A DNA stretch of 64,000 nt from positions 62,001 to 126,000 of the forward strand of contig NZ_JACHXI010000003.1 in the NCBI RefSeq assembly GCF_014191985.1, read 5' to 3'. The notes below the pieces were generated by a model. It saw only the letters and a program-made list of their open reading frames with translations, searched no databases and was not told the origin of the DNA. Position numbers and translations under genes: made by a program. Shown one piece after another: positions 25,891 to 35,361 of this stretch (the stretch's first letter is position 1; each line of letters starts with the position of its first letter). The DNA comes from Azomonas macrocytogenes (GTDB taxonomy: Bacteria > Pseudomonadota > Gammaproteobacteria > Pseudomonadales > Pseudomonadaceae).

Positions 25891-26834
25891 TTCTGTCCGC
25901 TCTGCTGGGCGCGTTGCTGATCCTGCTAGCCGACGCCTTTTGCCAGGCGAAGCCTGACCTGGGACGCAAACTTGGTCCGACCATCGCCGATAGCGGTTCG
26001 GCGGTGTACCTGTTCACATCGCTGGATTTCACGAGCAGCGATGGTGAGCGCAGGTATCGGGTGAGTGTGGCCATTCCTCGCCGGACCGCTCCGGAAAAAG
26101 GCTATCCGGTTATCTACATGCTCGATGGCAATGCCGTGCTCGCTGCTCTGGACGAGCCACGTCTGCGGGCCCTGGCTGCCGACGAGCCACCGGTCATTGT
26201 CATGTTGGGCTATGAGACCGATCTGCCTTTCGAGGTGCGGGCCCGGGCTTTCGATTACACGCCAGCGCTGGCGGACGGTCGCCCTATGGAGGACGCACTG
26301 GCGCCTGATCGCAAGAATGGTGGTGCCGATGATTTTCTCGCCTTGATCGAGCGGCGTATCAAACCTGCCGTCGGTGAGTTGGCCAGGCTCGACCCCTTGC
26401 GCCAGACTTTGTGGGGGCATTCGTATGGCGGACTGTTCGTGCTGCACGTTCTGCTGTCCCAGCCGCACGCCTTCCAAACTTACGCTGCCGCCGATCCGAC
26501 ACTCTGGTGGCGGCAGGGCGCGCTGATCGAACGCGCCCGTGCCATGTTGGACGAATCGTCCGAGCTGAAGGGCATTCGCCTGTTGGTCATGCGCAGTGGT
26601 GAGGGGCGTAATGGTCCGCCGCCACCGAATGTCGATCCCGCCGTACTTGCCGCCCGGCAAAAGGCTATGGCCAGTGTGCCGGAAGATGCGGCTTTGCAAC
26701 TGACACGCAGTTTGTCCCATGCCCCTGGCATCGCGATTCAATACCGGGAATATCCCCAACTGACCCATGGTCCCTTGTTGCCGATGTCCATCGGTCCGGC
26801 GCTACGGTTGGCCATGGGTCACTGGGTTGATTGA
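25881..26834 (+). CDS. periplasmic siderophore esterase, PfeE/IroE-like alpha/beta hydrolase
   Basis: 317 residues with a signal peptide (cleavage near residue 23). The nucleophile elbow GHSYGGL places the catalytic Ser near residue 179; a histidine in LTHGPLLP near residue 295 is a good third member of the triad. The YPVIYMLDGNA stretch and the overall order match the esterase-D-like hydrolases IroE and PfeE, which cleave the triester of ferric enterobactin in the periplasm to release iron. Starts with ATG inside the methyltransferase gene; GGAG lies upstream. The substrate is inferred from the family and the receptor. Confidence 0.85.
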   Translation: MRVVLSALLGALLILLADAFCQAKPDLGRKLGPTIADSGSAVYLFTSLDFTSSDGERRYRVSVAIPRRTAPEKGYPVIYMLDGNAVLAALDEPRLRALAADEPPVIVMLGYETDLPFEVRARAFDYTPALADGRPMEDALAPDRKNGGADDFLALIERRIKPAVGELARLDPLRQTLWGHSYGGLFVLHVLLSQPHAFQTYAAADPTLWWRQGALIERARAMLDESSELKGIRLLVMRSGEGRNGPPPPNVDPAVLAARQKAMASVPEDAALQLTRSLSHAPGIAIQYREYPQLTHGPLLPMSIGPALRLAMGHWVD

Positions 26835-26862
26835 TCCATTTCTTGTCGATGAGGGAATTATC

Positions 26863-27171
26863 TTGATCCGTCGATTGCGCGACAATCCAGCCTGGCAAGC
26901 CCGGCTGGATATCGGTTTGCGGGTTGCTGCGGCGACTATCGGAGGTTATTTTTTCACCTATGCCTGCACGGCTGCCATGGCTCGCCTGCTGCCGTTGGCC
27001 AGGTTCGATGCCGTGATGGTTTCGTCGCTGCTTGCCTTCGCTGTCTATACCGCCGTGATTGTCTGGGTGTTCGCCGCCGCTTCTGCCTGGCGGGCTTGGC
27101 TTGGGATTGCGCTGGCCTTGCCCTTGGCCATCATCGGCTTCTGGCCGGGCCTGTTCGGGAGCGGAGCTTGA
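26863..27171 (+). CDS. DUF3649 iron-uptake-associated membrane protein
   Basis: 102 residues, start TTG at 26863 with GAGGGA six bases upstream. Three hydrophobic segments. Small proteins of this type occur next to PepSY-domain reductases and DUF3325 proteins in ferri-siderophore loci of Pseudomonas and relatives; their exact job is unknown, possibly assembly of the reductase. Its TGA overlaps the ATG of the PepSY gene (TGATG). Confidence 0.8.
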   Translation: MIRRLRDNPAWQARLDIGLRVAAATIGGYFFTYACTAAMARLLPLARFDAVMVSSLLAFAVYTAVIVWVFAAASAWRAWLGIALALPLAIIGFWPGLFGSGA

Positions 27172-28778
27172 TGCCGAGAGTCAAAAGCTTTACCCAATCC
27201 ATGGCCTGGTTGCATTCCTGGGCGGGGTTGATCCTGGGCTGGCTCTTGTTCGCCATTTTCCTGACCGGCACCTTGACGATCTTCGACAAAGAGATCAATT
27301 GGTGGAGCCAGCCGGAGCTGCGCGATCAGCAGGTGACTCAACAGGAGGCGGCACGGGCCGCCTGGAACTGGCTGGCGCGTGAGCATGGCGATGCCGAGGT
27401 CTGGAACATCTCCTTGCCTACGGAGCGCGCGCCGGTGATGAGCGTTTCGATTGGCGACAATCGGCGCAGTGGCGGCAAGGTGCTGGACCCGCACAGCGAA
27501 GCGTTGGTGCCGGTGCGGGAAAGTGCCGGTGGCAATTTTCTGTACCATTTCCATTACACGCTGCATATGCCGCGTACCTTCGGGATCTGGGTGGTGGGCC
27601 TGGCAGCCATGGCCATGTTGACGGCCCTGGTTACCGGCATCGTCATTCACAAGCGAATCTTCAAGGATTTCTTCACCTTTCGGCCAGTCAAGGGCAGGCG
27701 TGCCTGGTTGGATGGGCACAATGCCTGCGCCGTGTTGATGCTGCCGTTTCATCTGATGATCACTTATACCGGGCTGGTGATCTTCGTCATGATTTATATG
27801 CCGGCGGCGGTGGATGCGCTCTACGACGGCAATCGTGAAGCCATGTTCCGTGAGGCCCGGCCGCTGGCGGAGAAAGGAGCTGAACCTCGTCAGGGCAATG
27901 AGCGGCGAGACGGCGGGCGTCAGGGCAATGAGCGTGGACCGCGTATGGTTGAGCAAGCGCCTGCGGCTGAAATGCTGCCATTGGAATCTTTTATCGGCAA
28001 AGCTGAAAGCGTGTTTGGCCCGGGCATGGTCGCGTCCATGACTATCAGTCATCCGGGGCGAGCGAACGCCGTTGTTTCGCTGCGGCCCTTACTGGGTAGC
28101 CGGATCGCGCTTACCAAAGGTGTGGAGGTGCGCTTCGATGCAGTGAGCGGCAAGTTGTTACAGGCTCCGCTGGAGCCGCGGGCCAGTGCCTTGACCCAGC
28201 AGGTAATGACTGGGTTGCACTTTGCCCAGTTCGGCGGTTATCCGATGCGCTGGCTGTATTTCCTCTGCAGTGGTGTCAGTTGCGCGATGATCGCGACCGG
28301 GCTGGTGCTGTTTGCCATGAAGCAGCGACTCAGAACTGCCGAGGTGAACCGGGGCCACACGTTCTTGCGAGTCGTCGACGTGCTGAATATAGCGGTGGTG
28401 GCCGGTCTCGTGCTCGGCTGTATCGGTATGCTCTGGGCCAATCGCCTGCTACCGGTTGAGCTGGCTGGGCGTGCCGGTTGGGAAGAAAGCCTGTTCTTCG
28501 GCATCTGGGGAGTGTCCTTGCTGCATGCCGGGTGGCGTCAGCCAGGGGCGGCCTGGCGGGAACAGTTGGGCGTTGCAGCCCTGTTGTGCCTGGGATTGCC
28601 ATTGCTCGGTTTCCTGACCCAGGATGCTGGCGCGATGGATACGACTCGCCTATCACTGGCACTGGTTGCCGTGCTGATCGGCCTCATGCTGGCCTGGACA
28701 GCCTGGCGGGTAGGCCGACCGGCAGCCACCAATGGCGTGCCCCATGAACCCACTCAACATCTGGCAGGAGCAGGCTGA
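27171..28778 (+). CDS. PepSY-associated TM protein, putative ferri-siderophore reductase
   Basis: 535 residues. Begins with a membrane helix containing the family signature WLHSWAGLILGWLLFAIFLT, followed by a periplasmic PepSY part, several more helices (about 140-165, 185-210, 375-400, 415-440, 455-530) and histidines in or near the helices (HFHYTLH, PFHLMI) that could bind heme. This family includes FpvG-type inner-membrane reductases that free iron from ferri-siderophores. A Gly/Arg/Glu-rich, low-complexity insert lies near residues 235-265, including two copies of RQGNER. It overlaps both neighbours by single bases at TGATG junctions. Confidence 0.88.
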   Translation: MPRVKSFTQSMAWLHSWAGLILGWLLFAIFLTGTLTIFDKEINWWSQPELRDQQVTQQEAARAAWNWLAREHGDAEVWNISLPTERAPVMSVSIGDNRRSGGKVLDPHSEALVPVRESAGGNFLYHFHYTLHMPRTFGIWVVGLAAMAMLTALVTGIVIHKRIFKDFFTFRPVKGRRAWLDGHNACAVLMLPFHLMITYTGLVIFVMIYMPAAVDALYDGNREAMFREARPLAEKGAEPRQGNERRDGGRQGNERGPRMVEQAPAAEMLPLESFIGKAESVFGPGMVASMTISHPGRANAVVSLRPLLGSRIALTKGVEVRFDAVSGKLLQAPLEPRASALTQQVMTGLHFAQFGGYPMRWLYFLCSGVSCAMIATGLVLFAMKQRLRTAEVNRGHTFLRVVDVLNIAVVAGLVLGCIGMLWANRLLPVELAGRAGWEESLFFGIWGVSLLHAGWRQPGAAWREQLGVAALLCLGLPLLGFLTQDAGAMDTTRLSLALVAVLIGLMLAWTAWRVGRPAATNGVPHEPTQHLAGAG

Positions 28779-29113
28779 TGCTGGCAGCATTCACTGCGGG
28801 CATGACGCTCGCCTATACGGGCATGCTTGCCCTATGCCTCGGGTTGGAACGCCATTACCGACAAATCTGGCGGGAGACGCCACCAGTCTGGCTGCGTCGC
28901 GGGCTTCGCGTGGGCGGCTGGATGGTGTTGGTCATGGCATTTCATGCCTGTAACCTGGCCTGGGGCGCGGCGATGGGGGCGGTTGGCTGGTTCGGGTTGG
29001 TTTCCCTGACCGGCTTTGTCCTGTTGCTGCTGTTGCCCTACGCGCCGCGCCTGGCCGTCTGGTTGCCCGTGGGTGGTGGATTGCTCTGGATAGGGGTGCT
29101 GGTCACTATGTAG
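28778..29113 (+). CDS. DUF3325 small membrane protein
   Basis: 111 residues with three to four hydrophobic helices. Starts within the stop of the PepSY gene (TGATG). Members of this family accompany PepSY and DUF3649 proteins in iron-siderophore loci; function not established. It is the last gene of the operon and faces the DedA-PAP2 gene, whose stop lies 95 bases away. Confidence 0.8.
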   Translation: MLAAFTAGMTLAYTGMLALCLGLERHYRQIWRETPPVWLRRGLRVGGWMVLVMAFHACNLAWGAAMGAVGWFGLVSLTGFVLLLLLPYAPRLAVWLPVGGGLLWIGVLVTM

Positions 29114-29208
29114 CTATGGCTTGTGGGTTGCCATGGCTGCCCATGCGCAACCTCGGCAGGCCATGGCGAAACCCGATGCTGTCGAGGCCTATTCTGGCTT
29201 GCAGCTCT

Positions 29209-30528
29209 TTATTTATACCGATATAGCTCTGCTCCCGTCGGCAGTTGCCACAGCGCATAGGCTACCAGCAGCCCCAGGCAGGCCGGCAAGATCAGCGACC
29301 AGGCTCGGTGGCTCGGTGGTGGCAGAGGGGTACGCCATTGCAGCAAGGCGAGGGCAGTAGCGCAGAAGGTGGCGGACAGTAAGGCGCCACCGAGAATATC
29401 GGTGGGCCAGTGCACGCCAAGATAAATGCGTGAAAGGGCGATCAGGCAGGCCGGCAGACAGGCCAGAAGCAGGCAGATCATGCGCAGGCGGGTCGGTTGT
29501 TCACGCCCGGCAAGAGTCCCGAGTACCAGAAAGAAGGCAAAGGATGCCGAGCTGTGACTGCTGGGAAAACTGTAGCTGGTCAACGGGTCGAGCAGGATCT
29601 CCGGGCGGCTGCGGGCGAAGGTATGTTTCAGCGCGCTGTTGGCCAGCGCCGAGCTTAGCAGCACTATGCTCGCGAACAGGGCCGGTCGCCATTGCCGCAA
29701 GGCCAATAGCAACACCGCCAGCAGGATGCCGGCAGTCATCTGAATGTTGCCATCCCCGAAGCGGGTAATAAAAATCATGACTCTATCCAGCGTGACAGTG
29801 CGCTCCTGCTGGATGACGGCCATCAGCCCCTGGTCAAACTCGGTCAGGTGAGGCCAACTGATGGTCAGCACCAGCAGGCTGCTGCCACACAGGCCAGCTA
29901 TCAATAGCGTCACCCTGCGTAATTTGTGCAGGCTGCAGTAAAAACTGATACCTATCAGGAGCACGAGAACGGTGGCAATGATACCTGCCTCGCGCCAGAA
30001 GCCTTCCGGCAGCGGCAGGCGGATCGCCGCTCCTGTTGCCCAGCCGGGCATCAGATAAATCAGAGGCCAGCCGGCGGAAGCAACCAGGGACGCTGCCAGG
30101 AAGCGGCCGAACGACATGTCCAGCATGCCGGCGGCCAGTGGCAGCATGGGGCGCAGGGGGCCGATGAAGTGTCCGACGATCAAGCTTGTCGCGCCATACC
30201 TGTCGAGATAGAGCTCGGCGCTCAATAGCCATTCGGGGTGATCGCGCAGCAGCGGCAGTTGCCGGATTGTCTGGTGGTAGCGCCGCCCGAGGGCGTAGGA
30301 AACGAGAACGCCTGCCAGGCTGCCGATGAAGGCCAGGAGCAGGGCAGTACTCAGATTCAGGACACCGCTGCCGGCCAGTGTGGTAACCGGGAACAACAGC
30401 AGCGTACCGGGAATCAGCAAACCAACCATGGCCAGGCATTCGCCGAAGCAGATCAGCAGCAGGACCAGCCCCAGCCATTGCGGATGACCGGCCAGCCACT
30501 GACTGATCGCATCGAACCATTCACTCAT
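29209..30528 (-). CDS. DedA-PAP2 fusion membrane phosphatase
   Basis: 439 residues from the ATG at 30528, preceded by AGGGA. The N-terminal half (about 1-200) is a DedA/SNARE-associated domain ([20 protein letters not shown], then [18 protein letters not shown]). The C-terminal half is a PAP2 phosphatase with all three motifs: [14 protein letters not shown] and [12 protein letters not shown]. It probably removes a phosphate from lipid-linked pyrophosphates such as undecaprenyl pyrophosphate or from phosphatidic acid. Single gene, divergent from proA. Confidence 0.9.
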   Translation of the reverse strand: MSEWFDAISQWLAGHPQWLGLVLLLICFGECLAMVGLLIPGTLLLFPVTTLAGSGVLNLSTALLLAFIGSLAGVLVSYALGRRYHQTIRQLPLLRDHPEWLLSAELYLDRYGATSLIVGHFIGPLRPMLPLAAGMLDMSFGRFLAASLVASAGWPLIYLMPGWATGAAIRLPLPEGFWREAGIIATVLVLLIGISFYCSLHKLRRVTLLIAGLCGSSLLVLTISWPHLTEFDQGLMAVIQQERTVTLDRVMIFITRFGDGNIQMTAGILLAVLLLALRQWRPALFASIVLLSSALANSALKHTFARSRPEILLDPLTSYSFPSSHSSASFAFFLVLGTLAGREQPTRLRMICLLLACLPACLIALSRIYLGVHWPTDILGGALLSATFCATALALLQWRTPLPPPSHRAWSLILPACLGLLVAYALWQLPTGAELYRYK

Positions 30529-30621
30529 GTGTGTTTCCCTTACGGTGGCGAGCTGTGGATGATAACAATAGCTGTATGGTTCCGATGTGTTCGCAACGGT
30601 GCGCTGGCTGGCCGGGAAGGC

Positions 30622-30627
30622 TATAAT
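30622..30627 (+). promoter_or_regulatory. -10 box of the proA operon
   Basis: A perfect TATAAT at 30622-30627, 33 bases before the proA ATG and inside the intergenic region facing the divergent DedA-PAP2 gene. A convincing -35 hexamer was not found at 16-18 bases. Confidence 0.5.
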
Positions 30628-30660
30628 CGCGTGCTTTTCCCACAGCAGGGTCGCAATCCG

Positions 30661-31926
30661 ATGACCGAGTCCGTGCTTGATTACATGACCCGCCTGGGCA
30701 AGGGCGCGCGTGCGGCTTCGCGTGTGCTGGCCCGTGCCACTACCGCGCAGAAGAACATCGCCCTGCAGGCCGCTGCCGAGGCGCTCGACAAGGCGCGCGA
30801 CGAACTCCTCGCCGCCAACCGGCTGGATCTGGAAAACGGCCGCGCCAATGGTCTCGACGAGGCCATGCTGGATCGTCTGGCGCTGAGCACGAAACGGGTG
30901 GATGAAATGATCGAGGGGTTGCGGCAGGTTGCGACGCTGCCCGATCCGATCGGTGCCATCCGCGATATGCGGTTCATGCCTTCGGGTATCCAGGTGGGCA
31001 AGATGCGGGTGCCGCTCGGTGTGGTCGGCATCATCTACGAGTCGCGGCCCAATGTGACCATCGATGCTGCCAGTCTGTGTCTGAAGTCCGGCAATGCGAC
31101 CATCCTGCGTGGCGGCTCGGAAGCCATCCATTCCAACCGTGCCATCGCCGTCTGCATCCAGCAGGGGCTTGCCACGGCGGGACTGCCAGCCGCCTGCGTA
31201 CAGGTCGTCGAGACCACCGATCGGGCTGCCGTGGGAGCGTTGATCACCATGCCCGACTATGTCGATGTGATCGTCCCGCGCGGTGGCAAGGGCCTGATCG
31301 AACGCATCAGCCGTGATGCCCGGGTGCCGGTGATCAAGCATCTGGATGGTATCTGTCACGTTTATATCGACCAGGCCGCCGATCTGGACAAGGCGATCCG
31401 CATTGCGGACAACGCCAAGACCCAGCGCTTCGCACCTTGCAACACCATGGAAACCCTGCTGGTGCACGAAGGGATTGCCGCGCAGGTGTTACCGCCGCTG
31501 GCGCAGATCTATCGTGAGAAAGGTGTCGAGCTGCGTGGCTGCGCGCGAACCTGCACGTTGCTGGGCAATGCTGTCCTGGCGGCAAGCGAGGAGGATTGGG
31601 CCACCGAATACAATGCACCGATTCTGTCGATCCGCCTGGTGGACTCGCTGGACGAGGCGATCACCCATATCAACCGCTATGGCTCGCAGCATACCGATGC
31701 CATCGTCACGGAAAACTTCACCGATGCGCGGCGTTTTCTGACCGAGGTGGATTCCAGCTCGGTGATGGTCAACGCCTCGACCCGTTTTGCCGACGGCTTC
31801 GAATTCGGCCTGGGGGCGGAAATCGGCATCTCCACCGACAAGCTGCATGCTCGTGGTCCGGTCGGCCTTGAAGGCCTGACCAGCGAGAAGTATGTAGTCT
31901 TCGGTGACGGCCACGTGCGTACCTGA
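30661..31926 (+). CDS. proA: glutamate-5-semialdehyde dehydrogenase
   Basis: Second step of proline synthesis: reduces gamma-glutamyl phosphate with NADPH. 421 residues, standard length. Conserved stretches include [14 protein letters not shown] (about 121-134), the LRGGSEA motif and the catalytic cysteine in [15 protein letters not shown] near residue 261. First gene of a tightly packed run; its TGA overlaps the nadD ATG (TGATG). Confidence 0.97.
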   Translation: MTESVLDYMTRLGKGARAASRVLARATTAQKNIALQAAAEALDKARDELLAANRLDLENGRANGLDEAMLDRLALSTKRVDEMIEGLRQVATLPDPIGAIRDMRFMPSGIQVGKMRVPLGVVGIIYESRPNVTIDAASLCLKSGNATILRGGSEAIHSNRAIAVCIQQGLATAGLPAACVQVVETTDRAAVGALITMPDYVDVIVPRGGKGLIERISRDARVPVIKHLDGICHVYIDQAADLDKAIRIADNAKTQRFAPCNTMETLLVHEGIAAQVLPPLAQIYREKGVELRGCARTCTLLGNAVLAASEEDWATEYNAPILSIRLVDSLDEAITHINRYGSQHTDAIVTENFTDARRFLTEVDSSSVMVNASTRFADGFEFGLGAEIGISTDKLHARGPVGLEGLTSEKYVVFGDGHVRT

Positions 31927-32570
31927 TGAGTCGACCCCGGCGCATTGGCATTCTCGGCGGCACTTTCGATCCTGTACATATCGGTCATCTGCGCGCGGCG
32001 CTGGAGGTGACCGAACTGATGGAGCTGGATGAGCTGCGCCTGATTCCCAGTGCCCGTCCGCCGCACCGGGACACACCCAGCAGTTCGGCGCAGGACCGCC
32101 TGGCCATGGTGCGCTGCGCGGTACAGGATTTACCCCTGCTCGATGTGGATGCCCGCGAATTGGCACGCGACAAGCCTTCCTACACCCTCGATACGCTGGA
32201 ATCCCTGCGCGCAGAGCTGGGGGCTGAGTGCCAGCTTTATCTGCTGCTTGGCTGGGATGCCTTTTGCGGCCTGCCGACCTGGCATCGCTGGGGAGAATTG
32301 CTCGATCACTGCCATATCCTGGTGCTGCAACGCCCGGACGCCGATAGCGAAGCGCCGGAAGCCTTGCGTAACCTGCTGGCAGGCCGCAGTGTGGCCGATC
32401 CACAGGCGTTGGTGGGGGCCGGTGGGCAGATCGCCTTCGTCTGGCAGACGCCCATGGCTATTTCGGCTACGCAGATCCGCCAACTGCTGGCCAGCGGACG
32501 TTCGGTCCGCTTTCTTGTTCCAGATGCCGTACTGGCCTATATCACAGCGCACGGACTCTACCGGGCCTAG
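31926..32570 (+). CDS. nadD: nicotinate-nucleotide adenylyltransferase
   Basis: Makes nicotinic acid adenine dinucleotide from nicotinate mononucleotide and ATP in NAD synthesis. 214 residues. The nucleotidyltransferase signature [13 protein letters not shown] lies at residues 10-22, and the [10 protein letters not shown] motif near residue 180 is the ISxTxxR element. Translationally coupled to proA; rsfS follows after 20 bases. Confidence 0.97.
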   Translation: MSRPRRIGILGGTFDPVHIGHLRAALEVTELMELDELRLIPSARPPHRDTPSSSAQDRLAMVRCAVQDLPLLDVDARELARDKPSYTLDTLESLRAELGAECQLYLLLGWDAFCGLPTWHRWGELLDHCHILVLQRPDADSEAPEALRNLLAGRSVADPQALVGAGGQIAFVWQTPMAISATQIRQLLASGRSVRFLVPDAVLAYITAHGLYRA

Positions 32571-32590
32571 CACAGAGGTTTCTTCCTGAT

Positions 32591-32950
32591 ATGCACAATG
32601 AAGTATTGGTTCAAATAGCGGTGGATGCACTCGAGGAATTGAAGGGCAAGGATATTCTCACGATCGATGTGCGTGGCAAGACCAGCGTTACCGATTTCAT
32701 GGTGATCGCCAGCGGTACTTCCAGCCGGCACGTCAAGTCACTGGCCGAGAATGTCCTGGAGAAAGCCAAGGCGCAGGGCAAGCGCGCGTTGGGTAGCGAG
32801 GGCCTGGATGGCGGCGAGTGGGCGCTGCTCGATTTGGGCGATGTGGTGGTGCATGTGATGCAAGTCCCGACCCGCCAATTCTATGATCTGGAGCGCCTCT
32901 GGCAGGGGGCCGAGCAGAGCCGCTCCCAGCATGGCCTGGATACGGAATAG
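32591..32950 (+). CDS. rsfS: ribosome silencing factor RsfS
   Basis: Binds uL14 on the large subunit and blocks subunit joining in starvation. 119 residues. Typical sequence: [36 protein letters not shown] and [16 protein letters not shown]. Sits in the conserved nadD-rsfS-rlmH order. Confidence 0.96.
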   Translation: MHNEVLVQIAVDALEELKGKDILTIDVRGKTSVTDFMVIASGTSSRHVKSLAENVLEKAKAQGKRALGSEGLDGGEWALLDLGDVVVHVMQVPTRQFYDLERLWQGAEQSRSQHGLDTE

Positions 32951-32959
32951 GCCAGCCTT

Positions 32960-33427
32960 GTGCGCATCAGGTTGATCGCTGTCGGCTCACGGATGCCGCG
33001 TTGGGTGGAAGATGGCTGGCAGGAATATGCCAGGCGCCTGCCACCGGAGCTTGCGCTGGAGCTGGTCGAGATACCGCTGGGGACGCGTGGCAAGAATGCC
33101 GATGTAGCGCGTCTGATGCGCCAGGAGGGCGAGGCCATGCTGGCCAGGGTGCAACCAGGCGAACGGATCGTCACACTGGAAGTGAACGGCCGTGCCTGGA
33201 GTACCGAGCAGCTGGCTGCGCAGCTGGAGCGCTGGCGGCTGGATTCACGTACCCTGAATCTGATGGTCGGGGGGCCGGAAGGCCTGGCGCCGGAAGTCTG
33301 TGCCCGCAGCGAGCAGCGCTGGTCGCTATCGCCTTTGACCTTGCCGCATCCTCTGGTCCGTATCCTGGTCGGTGAGCAGCTTTACCGTGCCTGGACCTTG
33401 ATTTGCGGTCATCCCTATCACAAGTAG
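32960..33427 (+). CDS. rlmH: 23S rRNA pseudouridine-1915 N3-methyltransferase
   Basis: SPOUT methyltransferase acting on helix 69 of 23S rRNA. 155 residues, the exact family length. Starts GTG at 32960, nine bases after rsfS. The knotted SAM site shows [10 protein letters not shown] and the C-terminus ends with the conserved [16 protein letters not shown] and PYHK. Confidence 0.96.
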   Translation: MRIRLIAVGSRMPRWVEDGWQEYARRLPPELALELVEIPLGTRGKNADVARLMRQEGEAMLARVQPGERIVTLEVNGRAWSTEQLAAQLERWRLDSRTLNLMVGGPEGLAPEVCARSEQRWSLSPLTLPHPLVRILVGEQLYRAWTLICGHPYHK

Positions 33428-33471
33428 CGCCATTCGCCGCAGTACGCGGTCCGCGTCAACAGACCTTAACG

Positions 33472-35361
33472 ATGCCACAACCGATACCGCTCAAGGATCA
33501 CGAGAAGGACGCCCGCCTGGTGCGCCAGCGCGCCCTGGTCGGCAGTATTGTCGTGCTGGTACTGGTGTTGGTGCTGATTGCCCGGATGTATTACCTGCAA
33601 GTTATCCAGTATGACCATCACGCCACACTGTCGGAAAACAACCGCGTTCATGTCCAGCCGATTCCGCCCAGTCGTGGGTTGGTTTTCGATCGCACAGGGC
33701 GGATTCTGGCCGACAACCGCCCCAGCTTCAGCCTGACCGTTACGCGCGAGCGCACCGGCAACCTAGCGCAGGTACTGGATACATTGGTCGAGTCGCTGGG
33801 CATGACCGAGGAAGATCGGGAGTTGTTCGAGAAGCGCGTGCTGCAAGGGCGGCGGCCTTTCGAGCCGGTGCCCGTGCTATTCGAGCTGACTGAAGAACAG
33901 ATCGCCCTGGTAGCAGTCAACCAGTTCCGCCTGCCGGGGGTCGAAGTTTCCGCCCAGTTGGTGCGCCATTATCCCTACCGCGAGCATTTTGCCCATTCGG
34001 TCGGCTATGTCGGACGCATCAACGAGCAGGAGCTGAAGACCCTCGACCCAGTGGACTACAGCGGTACCCATCACATCGGCAAGACGGGCATCGAGAAATT
34101 CTACGAGGCCGAACTGCATGGCAAGGTCGGTTACGAAGAGGTCGAGACCAATGCCCGGGGCCGGGTATTGCGCGTGCTCAAGCATACCGACCCGAAGCCG
34201 GGAGCGGATTTGGTACTGACGCTGGATCTGGGCCTGCAGCAGGCTGCTGAAGCAGCGCTGGGCGATCATCGTGGTGCAGTGGTGGCGCTGCAACCTGCGA
34301 CCGGCGAGGTACTGGCGATGGTCAGCCTGCCGAGCTACGACCCCAACCTGTTCGTTACCGGCATCAGTTTCAAGGATTACAGCATGCTGCGCGATTCCAT
34401 CGATCGCCCGCTCTATAATCGCGTACTGCGCGGTCTCTATCCGCCCGGTTCAACCATCAAGCCGATGATGGCCATCGCTGGCCTGGATGCCGGGGCCGTC
34501 ACCCGGACCAGCCGGGTATTCGATCCAGGTTTCTATCAGTTGCCTAATGTCGACCACAAATACCGCAACTGGAACCGCCGTGGCGATGGCTGGGTAGAGC
34601 TGGAAACGGCGATCATGCGTTCCAACGATACCTATTTTTACGATCTGGCCCATAAGCTGGGCATCGACCGCATGCATACCTACATGACTCGCTTCGGCAT
34701 CGGTCAGCATGTGTCGCTGGACATGAATGAAGAATCTTCCGGGTTGATGCCTTCGCGCCAGTGGAAGCGTACTCGCTACAAGCAGGCCTGGTATCCGGGG
34801 GAAACCGTGATCCTTGGCATCGGCCAGGGTTATATGCAGACCACTCCGCTGCAACTGGCCCAGGCTTGCGCCCTGATGGCCACTCGTGGCAAATGGATTC
34901 GTCCGCATCTGGCGCACAGTATCGACGGACGTTCACCGATCGACCCCAACCCGGTGCCGGATATCCAGCTGCGCGATCCGAATTTCTGGGAATACGCCCG
35001 TCGCGGTATGGAAATGGTGGTACATAGCCCGCGCGGCACGGCCAAGCGGGTCGGTGACACAGCGGCCTATCGCATCGCGGGCAAGAGCGGTACGGCACAG
35101 GTGGTTGGCATCAAGCAGGGCGAGCGCTACGAACGCGGCAAACTGGCCGAGCGGCACCGGGACCATGCCTTGTTCATCGCTTTTGCCCCGGTGGACAATC
35201 CGCAGATCGCTGTGGCGGTAATGGTGGAAAACGGCGAATCAGGATCCGGTGTGGCTGCTCCGATCGTCAAGAAGGTGATGGATGCCTGGTTGCTGGATGC
35301 GAATGGCAAACTCAAGACCGAATACGCGATGCCAGTGGAAGCGGAGGTATCCCGGCGATGA
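33472..35361 (+). CDS. mrdA: peptidoglycan D,D-transpeptidase MrdA (PBP2)
   Basis: Transpeptidase of the elongasome that cross-links new lateral wall peptidoglycan with RodA. 629 residues from the ATG at 33472. One N-terminal membrane anchor (about 24-45), a dimerisation/pedestal domain, then the transpeptidase domain with SxxK as STIK (Ser near 326), SND near 380 and KSGTAQ near 540. Stop overlaps the rodA start. Also called pbpA in Pseudomonas. Confidence 0.97.
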   Translation: MPQPIPLKDHEKDARLVRQRALVGSIVVLVLVLVLIARMYYLQVIQYDHHATLSENNRVHVQPIPPSRGLVFDRTGRILADNRPSFSLTVTRERTGNLAQVLDTLVESLGMTEEDRELFEKRVLQGRRPFEPVPVLFELTEEQIALVAVNQFRLPGVEVSAQLVRHYPYREHFAHSVGYVGRINEQELKTLDPVDYSGTHHIGKTGIEKFYEAELHGKVGYEEVETNARGRVLRVLKHTDPKPGADLVLTLDLGLQQAAEAALGDHRGAVVALQPATGEVLAMVSLPSYDPNLFVTGISFKDYSMLRDSIDRPLYNRVLRGLYPPGSTIKPMMAIAGLDAGAVTRTSRVFDPGFYQLPNVDHKYRNWNRRGDGWVELETAIMRSNDTYFYDLAHKLGIDRMHTYMTRFGIGQHVSLDMNEESSGLMPSRQWKRTRYKQAWYPGETVILGIGQGYMQTTPLQLAQACALMATRGKWIRPHLAHSIDGRSPIDPNPVPDIQLRDPNFWEYARRGMEMVVHSPRGTAKRVGDTAAYRIAGKSGTAQVVGIKQGERYERGKLAERHRDHALFIAFAPVDNPQIAVAVMVENGESGSGVAAPIVKKVMDAWLLDANGKLKTEYAMPVEAEVSRR

